Positions 17,071-26,427 are shown, counted from the first letter of the stretch. The stretch: DNA of 64,000 bases from Stackebrandtia albiflava (GCF_007994225.1 NZ_VLLL01000006.1:186001-250000); one strand, 5' to 3'. Notes: a model not told the origin generated them from the letters alone. Numbers and translations: made by a program.

Positions 17071-18200
17071 CCAAATCTAAAAGAATGAATGCCCGGTGGG
17101 TCGGTCTCGCCGCGATACTCGCCGTAACGGTGGCCGCCACCCTGATCAGCGCCCCGCAGGCCAACGCCGAGGCCCGTCTCGCCGCCGCGCCCGCCGGCTG
17201 CACCGCCGAGGGCCACTACGAGGTCTGCTTCTCCGACCCCGGGGCGAACGGCACCGACACGGTCATCGAGAAGCGCCTGGTCCAGGTGGCCGCCACCGCC
17301 GGAGACGGCGACATCATCCGCGCCACCATGTACAAGTGGAGCCGTACCGCGGTCGCCGAGGCGTTGGCCGGCGCCGCCGACCGGGGTGCCGACGTCCGCG
17401 TCGTCCTCGACGACTACAACAAGGAGGCCGACACCGCGGCCTACCGGCTGTTCAAGCGCGAGGGTGTCACGATGACGCACTGCGTCGCCGCCTGCCTCGG
17501 GAACAAGATCAACCACAACAAGTTCTTCCTGTTCCGGATCGACGGCACCTACTCCACAGTGCTCACCTCCACCAACCTGACCACCAACCAGATGGGCAAG
17601 TACAACGACTCCATCCGCGTGATCGGCGACCACAAGCTGTGGCGCTTCTACGCCGACTACTGGAACCGGCTCCAGCGTGGAAGCTGGACGCACGACGGCG
17701 ACACCTGGCGCAACGACGACCGGCACGCCACCGGAGACCTCGCCACCAAGGGATACGTGTACCCCCGGACCGACGGCGACAACATCGTCGCGATCCTGGA
17801 CAACGTCACCGACTGCCGTGACGACGACAAGAAGATCTGGGTCGCAATGAGCCTGTTCACCCGCCCACGCGACGCGGTCGCCCGGCGGCTCGAGGAACTC
17901 CACGAGATGGGCTGCAACGTCAAGGTCGTGACCCAGTACAAGGACCACCAGGAGTGGGTCCAGACCGGGCCGCTCCCGAACTCCAAGGTCAGGTACACCA
18001 ACCTGCACCACAAGTTCATCGTCATAGACGCGAAGTACAACGGTGAATGGCGCAAGGTGGTCTTCACCGGCTCCCACAACCTGACCTCGCACGCCCTGAC
18101 CGACAACGACGAGGCCGTCCTGCGGGTCCAGAACACCTGGGTGACCGAGACCTACGAGGACCACTTCGAGAAGATCTACGGTCGCGCGCACGGCGGTTGA
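17058..18200 (+). CDS. Secreted phospholipase D-family protein
   Basis: A 380-residue protein. A basic N-terminus and hydrophobic helix (about 12-32) followed by ANA-EA form a Sec signal peptide. Two HKD motifs follow: HNKFFLF near residue 155 with a downstream STNLTT, and HHKFIVID near residue 318 with FTGSHNLTS. Two such motifs make the single active site of a PLD-fold phosphodiesterase. Cysteines at about 43, 56 and later positions may form disulfides. The likely target is phospholipid or nucleic acid outside the cell; which one cannot be told. Confidence 0.85.
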   Translation: MPRIAKSKRMNARWVGLAAILAVTVAATLISAPQANAEARLAAAPAGCTAEGHYEVCFSDPGANGTDTVIEKRLVQVAATAGDGDIIRATMYKWSRTAVAEALAGAADRGADVRVVLDDYNKEADTAAYRLFKREGVTMTHCVAACLGNKINHNKFFLFRIDGTYSTVLTSTNLTTNQMGKYNDSIRVIGDHKLWRFYADYWNRLQRGSWTHDGDTWRNDDRHATGDLATKGYVYPRTDGDNIVAILDNVTDCRDDDKKIWVAMSLFTRPRDAVARRLEELHEMGCNVKVVTQYKDHQEWVQTGPLPNSKVRYTNLHHKFIVIDAKYNGEWRKVVFTGSHNLTSHALTDNDEAVLRVQNTWVTETYEDHFEKIYGRAHGG

Positions 18201-18207
18201 CCGTGAC

Positions 18208-18241
18208 GGCGGTACGTGTCAACGACCGGGCGCGTACCGCC
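18208..18241. terminator. 9-bp hairpin between convergent genes
   Basis: GGCGGTACG (18208-18216) pairs with CGTACCGCC (18233-18241), just after the phospholipase D stop and beyond the stop of the convergent DUF1707 gene. Confidence 0.6.
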
Positions 18242-18262
18242 GGATCGACGATCGGGCGGCAG

Positions 18263-18856
18263 TCACCAGAACCGGCGGCGCCGGTCACCGCCGTCGGCGA
18301 CGTACACCTTCACGCTCCCGACGACGGTCGTCACGTGCAACCGCACCGTCATCGCCGGCATCGACTCCGGCAGCGGATTGTCCTCCGCGCGCCGGGAACC
18401 GACCCGGGTGGAACCGGTGACCTCCAACCGCACGTGCGCGGGCACGACGACCTTCACCGTGCCGTACCGCACGTCGACGGACAGGTCCGTGACCCGGGCG
18501 GCGAACGCCGCGTCCCGCAGGTCGAGCTTGACGGTCCCCATCGTGACGGCGATCCGGTGCACCGGGGGGAGCCGCCACTGGCCGTCCCGCCGGATGCTCC
18601 CCAGCGCCAACCGGACACCGGGGGCGGACGGGTCGGCGGCGAGGACCACGGTGTCCGGTTCGGGCAGTCCCGTCAGGCACCGGGTGAGTTCGCCGCGGGT
18701 CCGTGCCCGGTACACCGCCGCGCTCCGGTCGCCGAACTCGTCGATGGTCAACCGGCCCTCCGACACCGCGACGTTCAGCCGGGCGATGGTCGCCTCGCGC
18801 TCGGCGTCGGAGGCGAGCACCTCACCGGTGATCCTCGGCGGGGTGTCGTGGGACAT
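18263..18856 (-). CDS. DUF1707 domain protein with cell-wall-active-antibiotic-response-like C-terminus
   Basis: A 197-residue soluble protein. The DUF1707 helical domain (about 13-66) has the ASDAEREATIARL start and the GRLTIDEFGDR motif that relates it to SHOCT domains. The C-terminal part is a beta-rich repeat (KLDLRDAAF, TVKVVVPAHVRLEV, SVKVYV) resembling the DUF2154/LiaF-like domain. This fusion is common in actinobacteria; the function is unknown, though LiaF-type domains are tied to envelope stress. TAGCCT lies six bases upstream of the ATG at 18856, implying a leaderless message. Confidence 0.8.
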   Translation of the reverse strand: MSHDTPPRITGEVLASDAEREATIARLNVAVSEGRLTIDEFGDRSAAVYRARTRGELTRCLTGLPEPDTVVLAADPSAPGVRLALGSIRRDGQWRLPPVHRIAVTMGTVKLDLRDAAFAARVTDLSVDVRYGTVKVVVPAHVRLEVTGSTRVGSRRAEDNPLPESMPAMTVRLHVTTVVGSVKVYVADGGDRRRRFW

Positions 18857-18904
18857 GTACTCAGGCTACCGGTAACCGGGCCCGTTCCGGAAGCGGTGAA
18901 ACCG

Positions 18905-19555
18905 TCACGCGGGATAGTCCGGGTCGCCGGGAAGACAGATGCGGGCGGCGCCGTCGTCGAGCCGGATCCGTGGCAGCACCGGGGAGAGGTCACGTTCCTC
19001 GGCGGCGGCCAGGACACTGTCGACGGTCAGGTGCCGCGACAGTTCGCTGAGCGCCACCGCCGTCGGAGGCAGCATGTCGGCGCCGTGGTCCCGCAGCGCC
19101 TCGGCCGGCGAGAGCCACCCCACCCAGTCGGCCTCGCCGCCGACGTCCTGCGGTTGGACGTCGTCGGGCTGCCGGGCCACGTAGAACCAGGTGTCGTAGC
19201 GGCGCGGTTCGAACTCCGGGGTTATCCACCGGCTCCACGCGTGCAGTTCCCGCAGCCGCAGGCCGGTCTCCTCCCGCACCTCCCGCAGCGCCGCCGACTG
19301 CACGTCGATGTCGGCCGGATCCACCCCGCCGCCCGGAAACGCGTACAGTCCGCCCGCGAACGCCATGGTGGGCCGCCGCCGGATCAGGTACACCTCGATC
19401 CCGCCGCAGGCGCCCGCCACGTGGGGGAGGTCGCGCAGCACCATGACGGTCGCGGCGCGGCGCGGCTCCACGGCGGTCGCGCCGTCGCGGTAGAACGCCC
19501 TCGCCCGTTCCGCGAACGCCGCGGGAACCCGCCGCAGGTTCGGTTCAGTCAACAT
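18905..19555 (-). CDS. Nudix hydrolase, possibly CoA pyrophosphatase-like
   Basis: A 216-residue protein read from the ATG at 19555, which overlaps the thiolase end by 11 bases. The Nudix box GGGVDPADIDVQSAALREVREETGL (about 79-103) has the catalytic REVREETGL core, but Ile stands at the box position usually occupied by the upstream Glu. The GGGVDPAD form and a WITPEF/YDTWFYVA segment resemble the NUDT7/NUDT19 group that cleaves CoA derivatives. The coupling to a thiolase supports acyl-CoA chemistry. The assignment to CoA is an inference. Confidence 0.75.
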   Translation of the reverse strand: MLTEPNLRRVPAAFAERARAFYRDGATAVEPRRAATVMVLRDLPHVAGACGGIEVYLIRRRPTMAFAGGLYAFPGGGVDPADIDVQSAALREVREETGLRLRELHAWSRWITPEFEPRRYDTWFYVARQPDDVQPQDVGGEADWVGWLSPAEALRDHGADMLPPTAVALSELSRHLTVDSVLAAAEERDLSPVLPRIRLDDGAARICLPGDPDYPA

Positions 19556-20699
19556 GTACCACCACCGCCATGCCCTGCCCGACGCCGATGCACGCCGCGG
19601 CCACCCCGTATCCGCCGCCCCGTCGGCGCAATTGGTCACACAGGTCAATGATGATACGCGGTGCCGACGCTCCCAGTGGGTGTCCGAAGGCGATCGCCCC
19701 GCCCTGCATGTTGACACGCTCGCGGGGCACCTCGGGGAGTTCGTGCAGACAGGACAGCACCATGGCGGCGAACGCCTCGTTGAACTCCCACACGGCGACG
19801 TCGGAGAAGTCGAGGCCGGACCGGGTCAGCACCTTGCGCACCGCGTCGACCGGGGCGATCGAGAACCGCTCCGGGGAGACACCCACGGTGACGGCGGACA
19901 CCAGTCGCCCCATCGGCGCCTCGCCGGGCTGGCCGGACACCAGTACCGCCGCCGCGCCGTCGTTGATCGGTGAGGAGTTGCCGGCCGTCACGGCGCCGTC
20001 GGGCGTGAACGCGGGACGCAGCCCGGCCAGCACCGCCGTGTCGGTTCCGGGCCGGATGCTCTCGTCGCGGGTCACCGAGTCGACGGGCATCACCCGGTCG
20101 TCGAACCGGCCGGCCCGCCACGCCGCGTCGGCCAGTTCGTGGCTGCGCACCGCCCACTCGTCCTGCGCGGCGCGGCCGATGCCGAACTCGGCGGCGACCC
20201 GCTGCGCGCACTCACCCAGCGACGTGACCCATTCGGGGGCGAACCGGGGGTTCGTCAACCGCCAGCCGACCTGCGTCGCGACGAGGTCCAGGGTGCGGGG
20301 GAACGCCCGGTCGGGCCGGGGAAGGACGAACGGGGCCCGGCTCATCGACTCGACCCCGCCGGCGAGCACGGTCTCGGCGTCTCCGGCGCGGATCATGCGG
20401 CCGGCCTGCACGACGGCCTCGGCGCCCGAGGCGCACAACCGGTTGACGGTGACACCGGGGACCGACACCGGCAGTCCGGCCAGCAGCGCCGACATCCGGG
20501 CCACGTTGCGGTTGTCCTCCCCCGCTCCGTTGGTGTCGCCGAGGATCACGTCGTCGATGTCGGCCGGGTCCAGCCACGGGTTGCGTTCCAGCAGGCGGGC
20601 GAGCGGGAGGGCGGCGAGGTCGTCGGGGCGGATGTGCGACAGGCCTCCGGCGTGTTTGCCGAAGGGGGTGCGCACCGCGTCGATGAGGTAGGCGTCCAC
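19545..20699 (-). CDS. Acetyl-CoA acyltransferase (thiolase)
   Basis: A 384-residue thiolase with all catalytic residues: the acyl-carrying C89 in VNRLCASGAE, the FNEAFAA motif, H340 in GGAIAFGHPLGAS, and C370 in AACIGVGQG. It makes or cleaves 3-ketoacyl-CoA, most likely in beta-oxidation or aromatic degradation (FadA/PaaJ type). The motif GASAPR has Pro where Gly or Ala is usual after GASG, a minor variation. Two genes (thiolase then Nudix) form a short operon; no acyl-CoA dehydrogenase or hydratase lies nearby. Confidence 0.9.
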   Translation of the reverse strand: MDAYLIDAVRTPFGKHAGGLSHIRPDDLAALPLARLLERNPWLDPADIDDVILGDTNGAGEDNRNVARMSALLAGLPVSVPGVTVNRLCASGAEAVVQAGRMIRAGDAETVLAGGVESMSRAPFVLPRPDRAFPRTLDLVATQVGWRLTNPRFAPEWVTSLGECAQRVAAEFGIGRAAQDEWAVRSHELADAAWRAGRFDDRVMPVDSVTRDESIRPGTDTAVLAGLRPAFTPDGAVTAGNSSPINDGAAAVLVSGQPGEAPMGRLVSAVTVGVSPERFSIAPVDAVRKVLTRSGLDFSDVAVWEFNEAFAAMVLSCLHELPEVPRERVNMQGGAIAFGHPLGASAPRIIIDLCDQLRRRGGGYGVAAACIGVGQGMAVVVHVD

Positions 20700-20759
20700 G
20701 TCCGTGACGATACCGCCCGGTACTTAACGACGGTTCAGTCGCTCGGGCGGCGACTGGCG

Positions 20760-20844
20760 CGCCTCGGGTGGGCGCAGGCCGAGACCGAACCGGACACGTC
20801 GTCACGTTCCGGGCGCGCCGGTGGGCCTCAGGCCACCCGAGGCG
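20760..20844. repeat. Intergenic inverted repeat CGCCTCGGGTGG ... CCACCCGAGGCG
   Basis: CGCCTCGGGTGG at 20760-20771 and its exact reverse complement at 20833-20844 bracket 61 bases between the thiolase start and the end of the Pit permease gene. Near-identical motifs occur at 59035-59141, so this is a dispersed element rather than a one-off terminator. Confidence 0.6.
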
Positions 20845-20860
20845 TATGAAAGGGGGCGGG

Positions 20861-21862
20861 TCAGAACAGCGGGCGCACCAGGTAGTACACCCCGGCGGCC
20901 ACCGCGGCGGCGGCCGGGAACGTCAGGATCCACGCCGTCACGATGTTCCCGGCGACACCCCAGCGCACGGCGGCCAGGCCCTTCGTCGTTCCCACGCCCA
21001 TGATCGCGGAGGTGATGGTGTGGGTGGTCGAGATGGGGGCGCCGAACACGAGGGCGTTGGTGTAGAGCACGCCGCTGGCGACGGTCTCGGCCGCGAAACC
21101 CTCCGGCGGACCCAGGTCGATGACCTTACGTCCCAGCGTCTTGATGATCCGCCAACCACCCGCGTAGGTACCCGCCGCCAGGACCGCCGCCGAACTGATG
21201 AACACCCACTCCGGGATGTGCTCGGTGTTGTCCTGGAAACCGCCGACGTACAACGCGAGGACCACGATGCCCATGGTCTTGGCGGCGTCCTGCATACCGT
21301 GGCCGACCGCCATCGCCGCCGCCGAGATCGACTGGGCGACCTTGAAACCGCGGTTGAGCTTGCGCGGGTTGCCGCGGCGGAAGATCCACAGGATGGCGAT
21401 CATGACGACGAAGCCCAGCGTCAGGCCCACGACCGGGGAGATAACCATCGGCAGCACGACCTTGTCGAGCAGACCGCCCCACAGCACCTCGTAGCCGCCG
21501 ACGATGGTCGCGCCGACCAGGCCGCCGATCAGGGCGTGCGAGGACGACGAGGGCAACCCGAACCACCAGGTGATCAGGTTCCAGGTGATGGCACCGACCA
21601 CCCCGGCGAACACCACCGACAACCCCACGCTCTCCTGCGGGATGTCGACGAGCCCCGAACCGACGGTCTGGGCGACCTTCGCGCCGAGGTGCGCGCCGAC
21701 GAAGTTGCCGACCGCGGCCAGCGCGAGCGCCTGCCGGGGCGACAGCGCCCGGGTGGACACCGAGGTGGCGATGGCGTTGGCGGCGTCGTGGAAGCCGTTG
21801 GTGTAGTCGAAGACCATCGCCGCCAGGATGACGGCGATGACGCCGATGAGAACCGGATCCAC
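20861..21862 (-). CDS. pit: Low-affinity inorganic phosphate transporter, PiT family
   Basis: A 333-residue membrane protein with about 9-10 transmembrane helices. The duplicated PiT signature is present: FDYTNGFHDAANAIATSV (about 19-36) and the later GAPISTTHTITSAIMGVG. It carries metal-phosphate with protons into the cell. The GTG start at 21862 directly follows the TAA of the DUF47 gene, which fits a coupled pair; DUF47 proteins are the usual partners of Pit permeases. Confidence 0.95.
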   Translation of the reverse strand: MDPVLIGVIAVILAAMVFDYTNGFHDAANAIATSVSTRALSPRQALALAAVGNFVGAHLGAKVAQTVGSGLVDIPQESVGLSVVFAGVVGAITWNLITWWFGLPSSSSHALIGGLVGATIVGGYEVLWGGLLDKVVLPMVISPVVGLTLGFVVMIAILWIFRRGNPRKLNRGFKVAQSISAAAMAVGHGMQDAAKTMGIVVLALYVGGFQDNTEHIPEWVFISSAAVLAAGTYAGGWRIIKTLGRKVIDLGPPEGFAAETVASGVLYTNALVFGAPISTTHTITSAIMGVGTTKGLAAVRWGVAGNIVTAWILTFPAAAAVAAGVYYLVRPLF

Positions 21863-22492
21863 TTAGGATTCCTTAACCGAGATCGTCTCGACGGTGTTAG
21901 CGACGTGCTCGAAGGCGTCGCACGCCTTCTCCAACTCGTCGGCGACCTCCTTCAGCTTCAGCACGGTCAGCGCCTCGTACTCCCCGGAGAACAACCGCAC
22001 CAGCAGCATCCGGTACGCCCGGTCGCCGTCGTTCTCCAACCGGTTGCACTCGATCCAGTAGTCCCGCAGCGAGGCGTCCATGCCCTTCAGCTTCGGCATC
22101 GCCTGGACGGTGATCGCGGCCTGCGCCACCAGCACGTTGAGCAGTTCCACCATCTCGCGCGGCGGCGCGGGAAGCTCCGACAGGCCGTACAGGTAGACCA
22201 GGTTCCCGGCCGCCTCGATGTGGTCCATGACGTCGTCGAGCTGCGAACCGAGCGCGTACATGTCCTCGCGGTCCAACGGGGTCACGAACGTCGAGTTGAT
22301 CTTGTTGTACAACTCGTGCGTGATCTCGTCGTTGGCGTGTTCGACCTCCACCAACCGCTCCGAGACGGACTGGACGTCCGCCTCCGGCTCCGCCAGTTCT
22401 GCGAGGATCGCGGTGCCCTTGACGATGTTCTGAGCCGCGTCTGTGAAGAACTTGTAGAACGTGTCGTCCTGGGGTCGCAGTGAAAAGCGCAC
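21863..22492 (-). CDS. DUF47/PhoU-like protein, partner of the Pit permease
   Basis: A 209-residue all-helical protein of the TIGR00153/DUF47 family, with FYKFFTDAAQNIVKGTAILAEL near the N-terminus and acidic E-H-A-N-D-E motifs that resemble PhoU metal sites. It abuts the Pit gene without a gap. Such proteins are thought to regulate Pit transport. The GTG start at 22492 has GAGGTG ten bases upstream. Confidence 0.9.
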   Translation of the reverse strand: MRFSLRPQDDTFYKFFTDAAQNIVKGTAILAELAEPEADVQSVSERLVEVEHANDEITHELYNKINSTFVTPLDREDMYALGSQLDDVMDHIEAAGNLVYLYGLSELPAPPREMVELLNVLVAQAAITVQAMPKLKGMDASLRDYWIECNRLENDGDRAYRMLLVRLFSGEYEALTVLKLKEVADELEKACDAFEHVANTVETISVKES

Positions 22493-22564
22493 CTGTCACC
22501 TCGTGAGCACAACATAGACAGGCATCACCGAATGGCGACGCCGCCGTTCACGATACCTTTACCT

Positions 22565-24565
22565 TCAAGATCCGCGCGTGGAGTCCACCGGGCGGGCCGC
22601 CAGCCGCCGCAACGCGGCGTGAACTTTGTCCCCGTCTGTCGTGTACCACAACGGCGGCAAGGTTTTTCTGAGATATGGACCATACGAGCGCGCGGTGTGC
22701 AGCCGCGGATCCAGCACCGCCGCGACCCCCTTGTCACTCGCGGTGCGGATCAACCGGCCCACACCCTGCGCCAACCGGATCGCCGCGTGCGGCACGCTCA
22801 CCGCCGCGAACCCCGAACCGCCCGCCGCGTCCACGGCCGCCGCGCGCGCCGCCGACAACGGCTCGTCCGGACGGGGGAACGGCAACCGGTCGATGACCAC
22901 CAACTGGCACGCGTCACCCGGCACGTCCACGCCCTGCCACAGCGACATGACCCCCAGCAGGCAGGTACGCGGATCCGCCTTAAACTTCTTCACCAGCAGC
23001 GGCAGGGTCTCCTCACCCTGCAACAGCACCGGCAGGTCGGTGCGGGCGCGCAACACCTCCGCGGCGGTGTCGGCCGCCCGCCGCGACGAGAACAGGCCCA
23101 GCGTCCGGCCCTCCAGGGCGGTCGTCAACCTGACCAGTTCGTCGGCGGCGGCGTCCGACAGACCCGAGGCGGTGGGACGCGGCAGCCCGGCCGCCACGTA
23201 CAGGATGCCCTGCTTGCGGTACTCGAACGGCGAACCCACGTCGAGCGCACGCCACACCGGCCCGGTGTGGACACCCGCGGGACCGCCCTCGCCGGTGTGC
23301 TCGTTCTCCTTCGACAGCCCCAGTGAACCCGCGACGGTGTCGAACCCGCCGCCCAACGTCAGGGTCGCCGAGGTCGCCACCACGACCCGGTCGGCGTACA
23401 GCTCCTCGCCGAGTACGCCCGCGACCGACAACGGCGCCACCACGAGCGCGCGCCCCCGGCCGTCGCCCTCACACCACCGCACGTCGGAGTCGGCGTCGAT
23501 CAGGCAACGTTGCGCGGTCTCCTGCGCCTCGGTGAGCTGCGCCTTCAACTGGGTGCGCGCCATGTAGTCGGCGGCGTCGGGACGCACGTTCCCGATGCCC
23601 GACACCGCCTCCCGGCACGCCCCCTCCAACAGGGTCAACGCCTCACGCAGCGACTCCGGAAGCGTCAGCAACCGGGTCTGCGGGCAGTCGGCTATCGCGA
23701 CGCCCAGGTGATCGGCGATCTCGGCCAGCCGCCCGCTCATGTCGTTGCCGCATATCTTCGTGGAACGACGCGACAACCGGTCCACGCCGCTCGCGTGCAG
23801 CTCCGCCCGGGCCGCCGAGGTCGCCCGGTCGGCGAGTTCGTGCGCCTCGTCGATGACGAGGAGCCTGTGATCGGGCAGGATCGAACGGCCGTGCAGCAGG
23901 TCGATCGACAGCAGCGCGTGGTTGGTGACGATGATGTCGGCCGACCGGGCGCGTTCCCGGGCCGCCTCCGCGAAACACTCGGTACCCCACCGGCAGTTCG
24001 ACGCCCCCACGCAGTCGCGCGCCGACGTCGAGACCTGCCGCCACGCCGTGTCGGAGACACCCGGGTCGAGGTCGTCCCGGTCGCCCGTGCCGGTGTCCGA
24101 CGCCCAGTCGGTCAACCGGGACATGTCCTTGCCCAGCCGCGACCGCTGCCCGAGCCAGCCGCCGTCGTCCCCGTCGTCGAACAGCGTCCCCTCTTCCTCC
24201 TCGTCGGTGCCGACCTTCGCCGCGCACAGGTAGTGGTGACGCCCCTTGAACACCGCGAACGTCGGCCGTCTGCCCAGCACCGGCGCCACCGCGTCCACCA
24301 ACCGGGGCAGGTCCGTCGCGATCAACTGGGACTGCAACGCCAACGTCGCCGTCGACACCACGACGGGGCCGTCCGACAACAGGGCCGCCGCCAGGTACGC
24401 CAACGACTTGCCGGTGCCGGTGCCGGCCTGCGCCAGCAGGTGGACGCCGGTTTCCAGGGATTCGGCGATGGCGGTGGCCATCTGCTGCTGACCGGTGCGG
24501 ATCTCACCGGCCGGAACGGCCGAGACCGCCGCCTCCAGGAGCTGATCGACTGTCGGTTTGGTCAC
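22565..24565 (-). CDS. dinG: DinG/XPD-type ATP-dependent DNA helicase
   Basis: A 666-residue superfamily 2 helicase. It has Walker A AGTGTGKS (47-54), a VIDEAHEL box near residue 240, ATSATL (motif III), and QGVGRLIR (motif VI). A [4Fe-4S] cluster is indicated by four Cys: one in HYLCAAK and three in DCVGASNCRWGTECF. It unwinds DNA with 5'-3' polarity in relatives. The family in actinobacteria is often annotated as DinG, although it lacks the exonuclease domain seen in firmicutes. The start overlaps the AI-2E permease stop by four bases. Confidence 0.9.
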   Translation of the reverse strand: MTKPTVDQLLEAAVSAVPAGEIRTGQQQMATAIAESLETGVHLLAQAGTGTGKSLAYLAAALLSDGPVVVSTATLALQSQLIATDLPRLVDAVAPVLGRRPTFAVFKGRHHYLCAAKVGTDEEEEGTLFDDGDDGGWLGQRSRLGKDMSRLTDWASDTGTGDRDDLDPGVSDTAWRQVSTSARDCVGASNCRWGTECFAEAARERARSADIIVTNHALLSIDLLHGRSILPDHRLLVIDEAHELADRATSAARAELHASGVDRLSRRSTKICGNDMSGRLAEIADHLGVAIADCPQTRLLTLPESLREALTLLEGACREAVSGIGNVRPDAADYMARTQLKAQLTEAQETAQRCLIDADSDVRWCEGDGRGRALVVAPLSVAGVLGEELYADRVVVATSATLTLGGGFDTVAGSLGLSKENEHTGEGGPAGVHTGPVWRALDVGSPFEYRKQGILYVAAGLPRPTASGLSDAAADELVRLTTALEGRTLGLFSSRRAADTAAEVLRARTDLPVLLQGEETLPLLVKKFKADPRTCLLGVMSLWQGVDVPGDACQLVVIDRLPFPRPDEPLSAARAAAVDAAGGSGFAAVSVPHAAIRLAQGVGRLIRTASDKGVAAVLDPRLHTARSYGPYLRKTLPPLWYTTDGDKVHAALRRLAARPVDSTRGS

Positions 24566-25839
24566 GTGGAGACGCTACCGGGAGGGGGTGACTCCTCCAC
24601 CGGCAGCGGTCGGGCGCGCAACTGCCGCACACCCGCGTTCACCACCGCGACGATCGGCACCGCGATCAGCGCGCCGATGATGCTGCCGAGCACCATTCCC
24701 GCGCTCACCGCCAGCACCACCGCCAACGGGTGGATGCTCACCGCCCGCCCCATCAGGAGCGGCTGCAGGACGTTGCCCTCCAACTGCTGCACGGCCAGGA
24801 CCAGGCCCAGCACGATCAGCGCGGTGATCCAGTCGTCGCCGACCAGCGCCACCAACACCGCGACCGCGCCCGACACCGTCGCACCCACGATCGGGACGAA
24901 GGCGCTCAGGAACACCAACGCCGCCAACGGGATCGCCAACGGGACGTCCAACAGCACCAGGCCCGCGCCGATGCCGACCGCGTCGATCACCGCGACCAGG
25001 ATCGTGGCGCGCACGAACGAGACCAGCGTCCGCCACGAGGAGTTCCCCGCCCGCATCATCGGCTCGAAGGCGTTGGCGGGCAGCATCTTGACCAGGAACG
25101 TCCAGATCTTGCGGCCGTCGCGCATGAAGAAGAAGGTGACGAACAGCACCAGGAACAGGCCGGTGAGGATGTTCATGGCGACGCCCAGGGTCACCGCCGT
25201 CGTCTCGGCGGCACTGCTCGGGTCGGGGGCCAGCCAGGCGTTCAACGACTCCGTCAACTGTTTGAAGAAGTCGTCGATCTGTTTCTGTTCGAGGTGAAGC
25301 GGCCCCTCCTTCGCCCAGGTCTGGATGGTCTGGACACCCTCCTGGACGTTCTCCACCAGTTTGGGGACGCCTTCGATGAACTGGTTGATGACGTAGGTGA
25401 GCACCGCCGCGACCGTCCCGAGGCCGGCCACCAGGACCACGGCCGCCGCCAGCGACCGGGGGACGTGCCAGCGCACCAGCATCGCCACCATCGGTTGCAG
25501 CATCGCCGCCAGCAGCAGCGATATCAGCAGCGGGATGACCACCACCGCCAACATGTCGGCGAGATAGAGGATCGCGATGACGGCGGCGGCGGTGATCAGG
25601 GTGCGCCACGCCCACCCGGCGGCGATGCGCAGACCGTTGGGGATGCCGTCCGACCGGGGCTCGGGTTCCGGTTCCGGGATCTCCTCGGGCTCCGGCGGAT
25701 CGATCGGCGGGGGTTCCAGAGGCGCGAGGTCGTCCTCGTTGCGGCGGCGGGCCTGTTCCACCCGCTCCACATAGGGATTGTGGCGGAGCGCGGCCCACAC
25801 CTGCCTGGCACGGGCACCGGTACGGCCGAGCCGGCTCAT
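24562..25839 (-). CDS. AI-2E family transporter
   Basis: A 425-residue protein. A basic, then acidic/Pro-rich N-terminal tail (1-68, with PEPEEIPEPEPEPR) precedes about eight transmembrane helices. The family features FIEGVPKLVENVQEGV and the C-terminal PIVGATVSGAVAVLVAL and GNVLQPLLMGRAVSIHPLAV are clear. The family name comes from one E. coli member; real substrates include Na+/H+ and are mostly unknown. It is co-transcribed with the helicase gene. Confidence 0.85.
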   Translation of the reverse strand: MSRLGRTGARARQVWAALRHNPYVERVEQARRRNEDDLAPLEPPPIDPPEPEEIPEPEPEPRSDGIPNGLRIAAGWAWRTLITAAAVIAILYLADMLAVVVIPLLISLLLAAMLQPMVAMLVRWHVPRSLAAAVVLVAGLGTVAAVLTYVINQFIEGVPKLVENVQEGVQTIQTWAKEGPLHLEQKQIDDFFKQLTESLNAWLAPDPSSAAETTAVTLGVAMNILTGLFLVLFVTFFFMRDGRKIWTFLVKMLPANAFEPMMRAGNSSWRTLVSFVRATILVAVIDAVGIGAGLVLLDVPLAIPLAALVFLSAFVPIVGATVSGAVAVLVALVGDDWITALIVLGLVLAVQQLEGNVLQPLLMGRAVSIHPLAVVLAVSAGMVLGSIIGALIAVPIVAVVNAGVRQLRARPLPVEESPPPGSVST

Positions 25840-26094
25840 GGTGTTCTCCTCTGTTCACGCGTGTGCTCCAAGGTATCCGAACACCACGGCGGTTTCGACC
25901 GTCCGGTTCCGGACGATCACCCGCCGTCGCCGCCCGGGGATACCCGGCGGCGACGGTGTTACCCACACGGTGCGTGTCCCACCCGTGCCGCCGGTGAGAG
26001 CACATCCTGCATCGACGGAGGCGGGCCGTCCACCGGTTTCGCTGCGGCAACTCGTTTCGGTGGCACCGTCACCGCCCGGGTAGGGTGGGCTGCT

Positions 26095-26427
26095 GTGACC
26101 GCATACGACACCAAGACCGGCCTACCGATCCGCCTGCTGCACGACAGGCTGTTGGTGAGCGTGGAGAGCGAGGGGGAACGCCGTTCCACGGCGGGCATCG
26201 TCATCCCCGCCACCGCGTCCATCGGTCACCGGCTGTCCTGGGCGCGCGCGGTGGCGGTGGGACCGCTGGTCCGTTCCGTCCAGGTGGACGACCGGGTGCT
26301 CTTCGACCCCGACGACAGGTCCGAAGTGGAACTGCAGGGCGAGGACTACGTCCTGTTGCGGGAGCGTGACGTGCACGCGGTCGCCGCGCCCCGGGTCGAC
26401 GACGACAACACCGGCCTCTACCTGTGA
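26095..26427 (+). CDS. GroES-like co-chaperonin-fold protein
   Basis: A 110-residue protein. The order of strands GLPIRLLHDRLLVSV, TAGIVIPATA, GRAVAVGP-type segment, VQVDDRVLFDP, and EVELQGEDYVLLRERDVHAV matches the GroES beta-barrel (LHDRVLV, GIVIP, VGDRVLF, YLVLRE). The mobile loop is altered (SEGERRSTAGIVIP). GTG 26095 is chosen because TAGGGT lies eight bases upstream (26081-26086). No GroEL is beside it. It could be a stand-alone paralogue of GroES. Confidence 0.75.
   Translation: MTAYDTKTGLPIRLLHDRLLVSVESEGERRSTAGIVIPATASIGHRLSWARAVAVGPLVRSVQVDDRVLFDPDDRSEVELQGEDYVLLRERDVHAVAAPRVDDDNTGLYL

Noticed and set aside
20768-22483. Long plus-strand open frame (571 codons) opposite the Pit and DUF47 genes
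   Set aside because: It mirrors the minus-strand coding frame of two clear families; its translation is Arg/Gly/His-rich and lacks any domain.
23510-25297. Plus-strand open frame (595 codons) opposite the helicase and AI-2E genes
   Set aside because: No domain is visible and it switches character at the boundary of the two minus-strand genes, as a shadow would.
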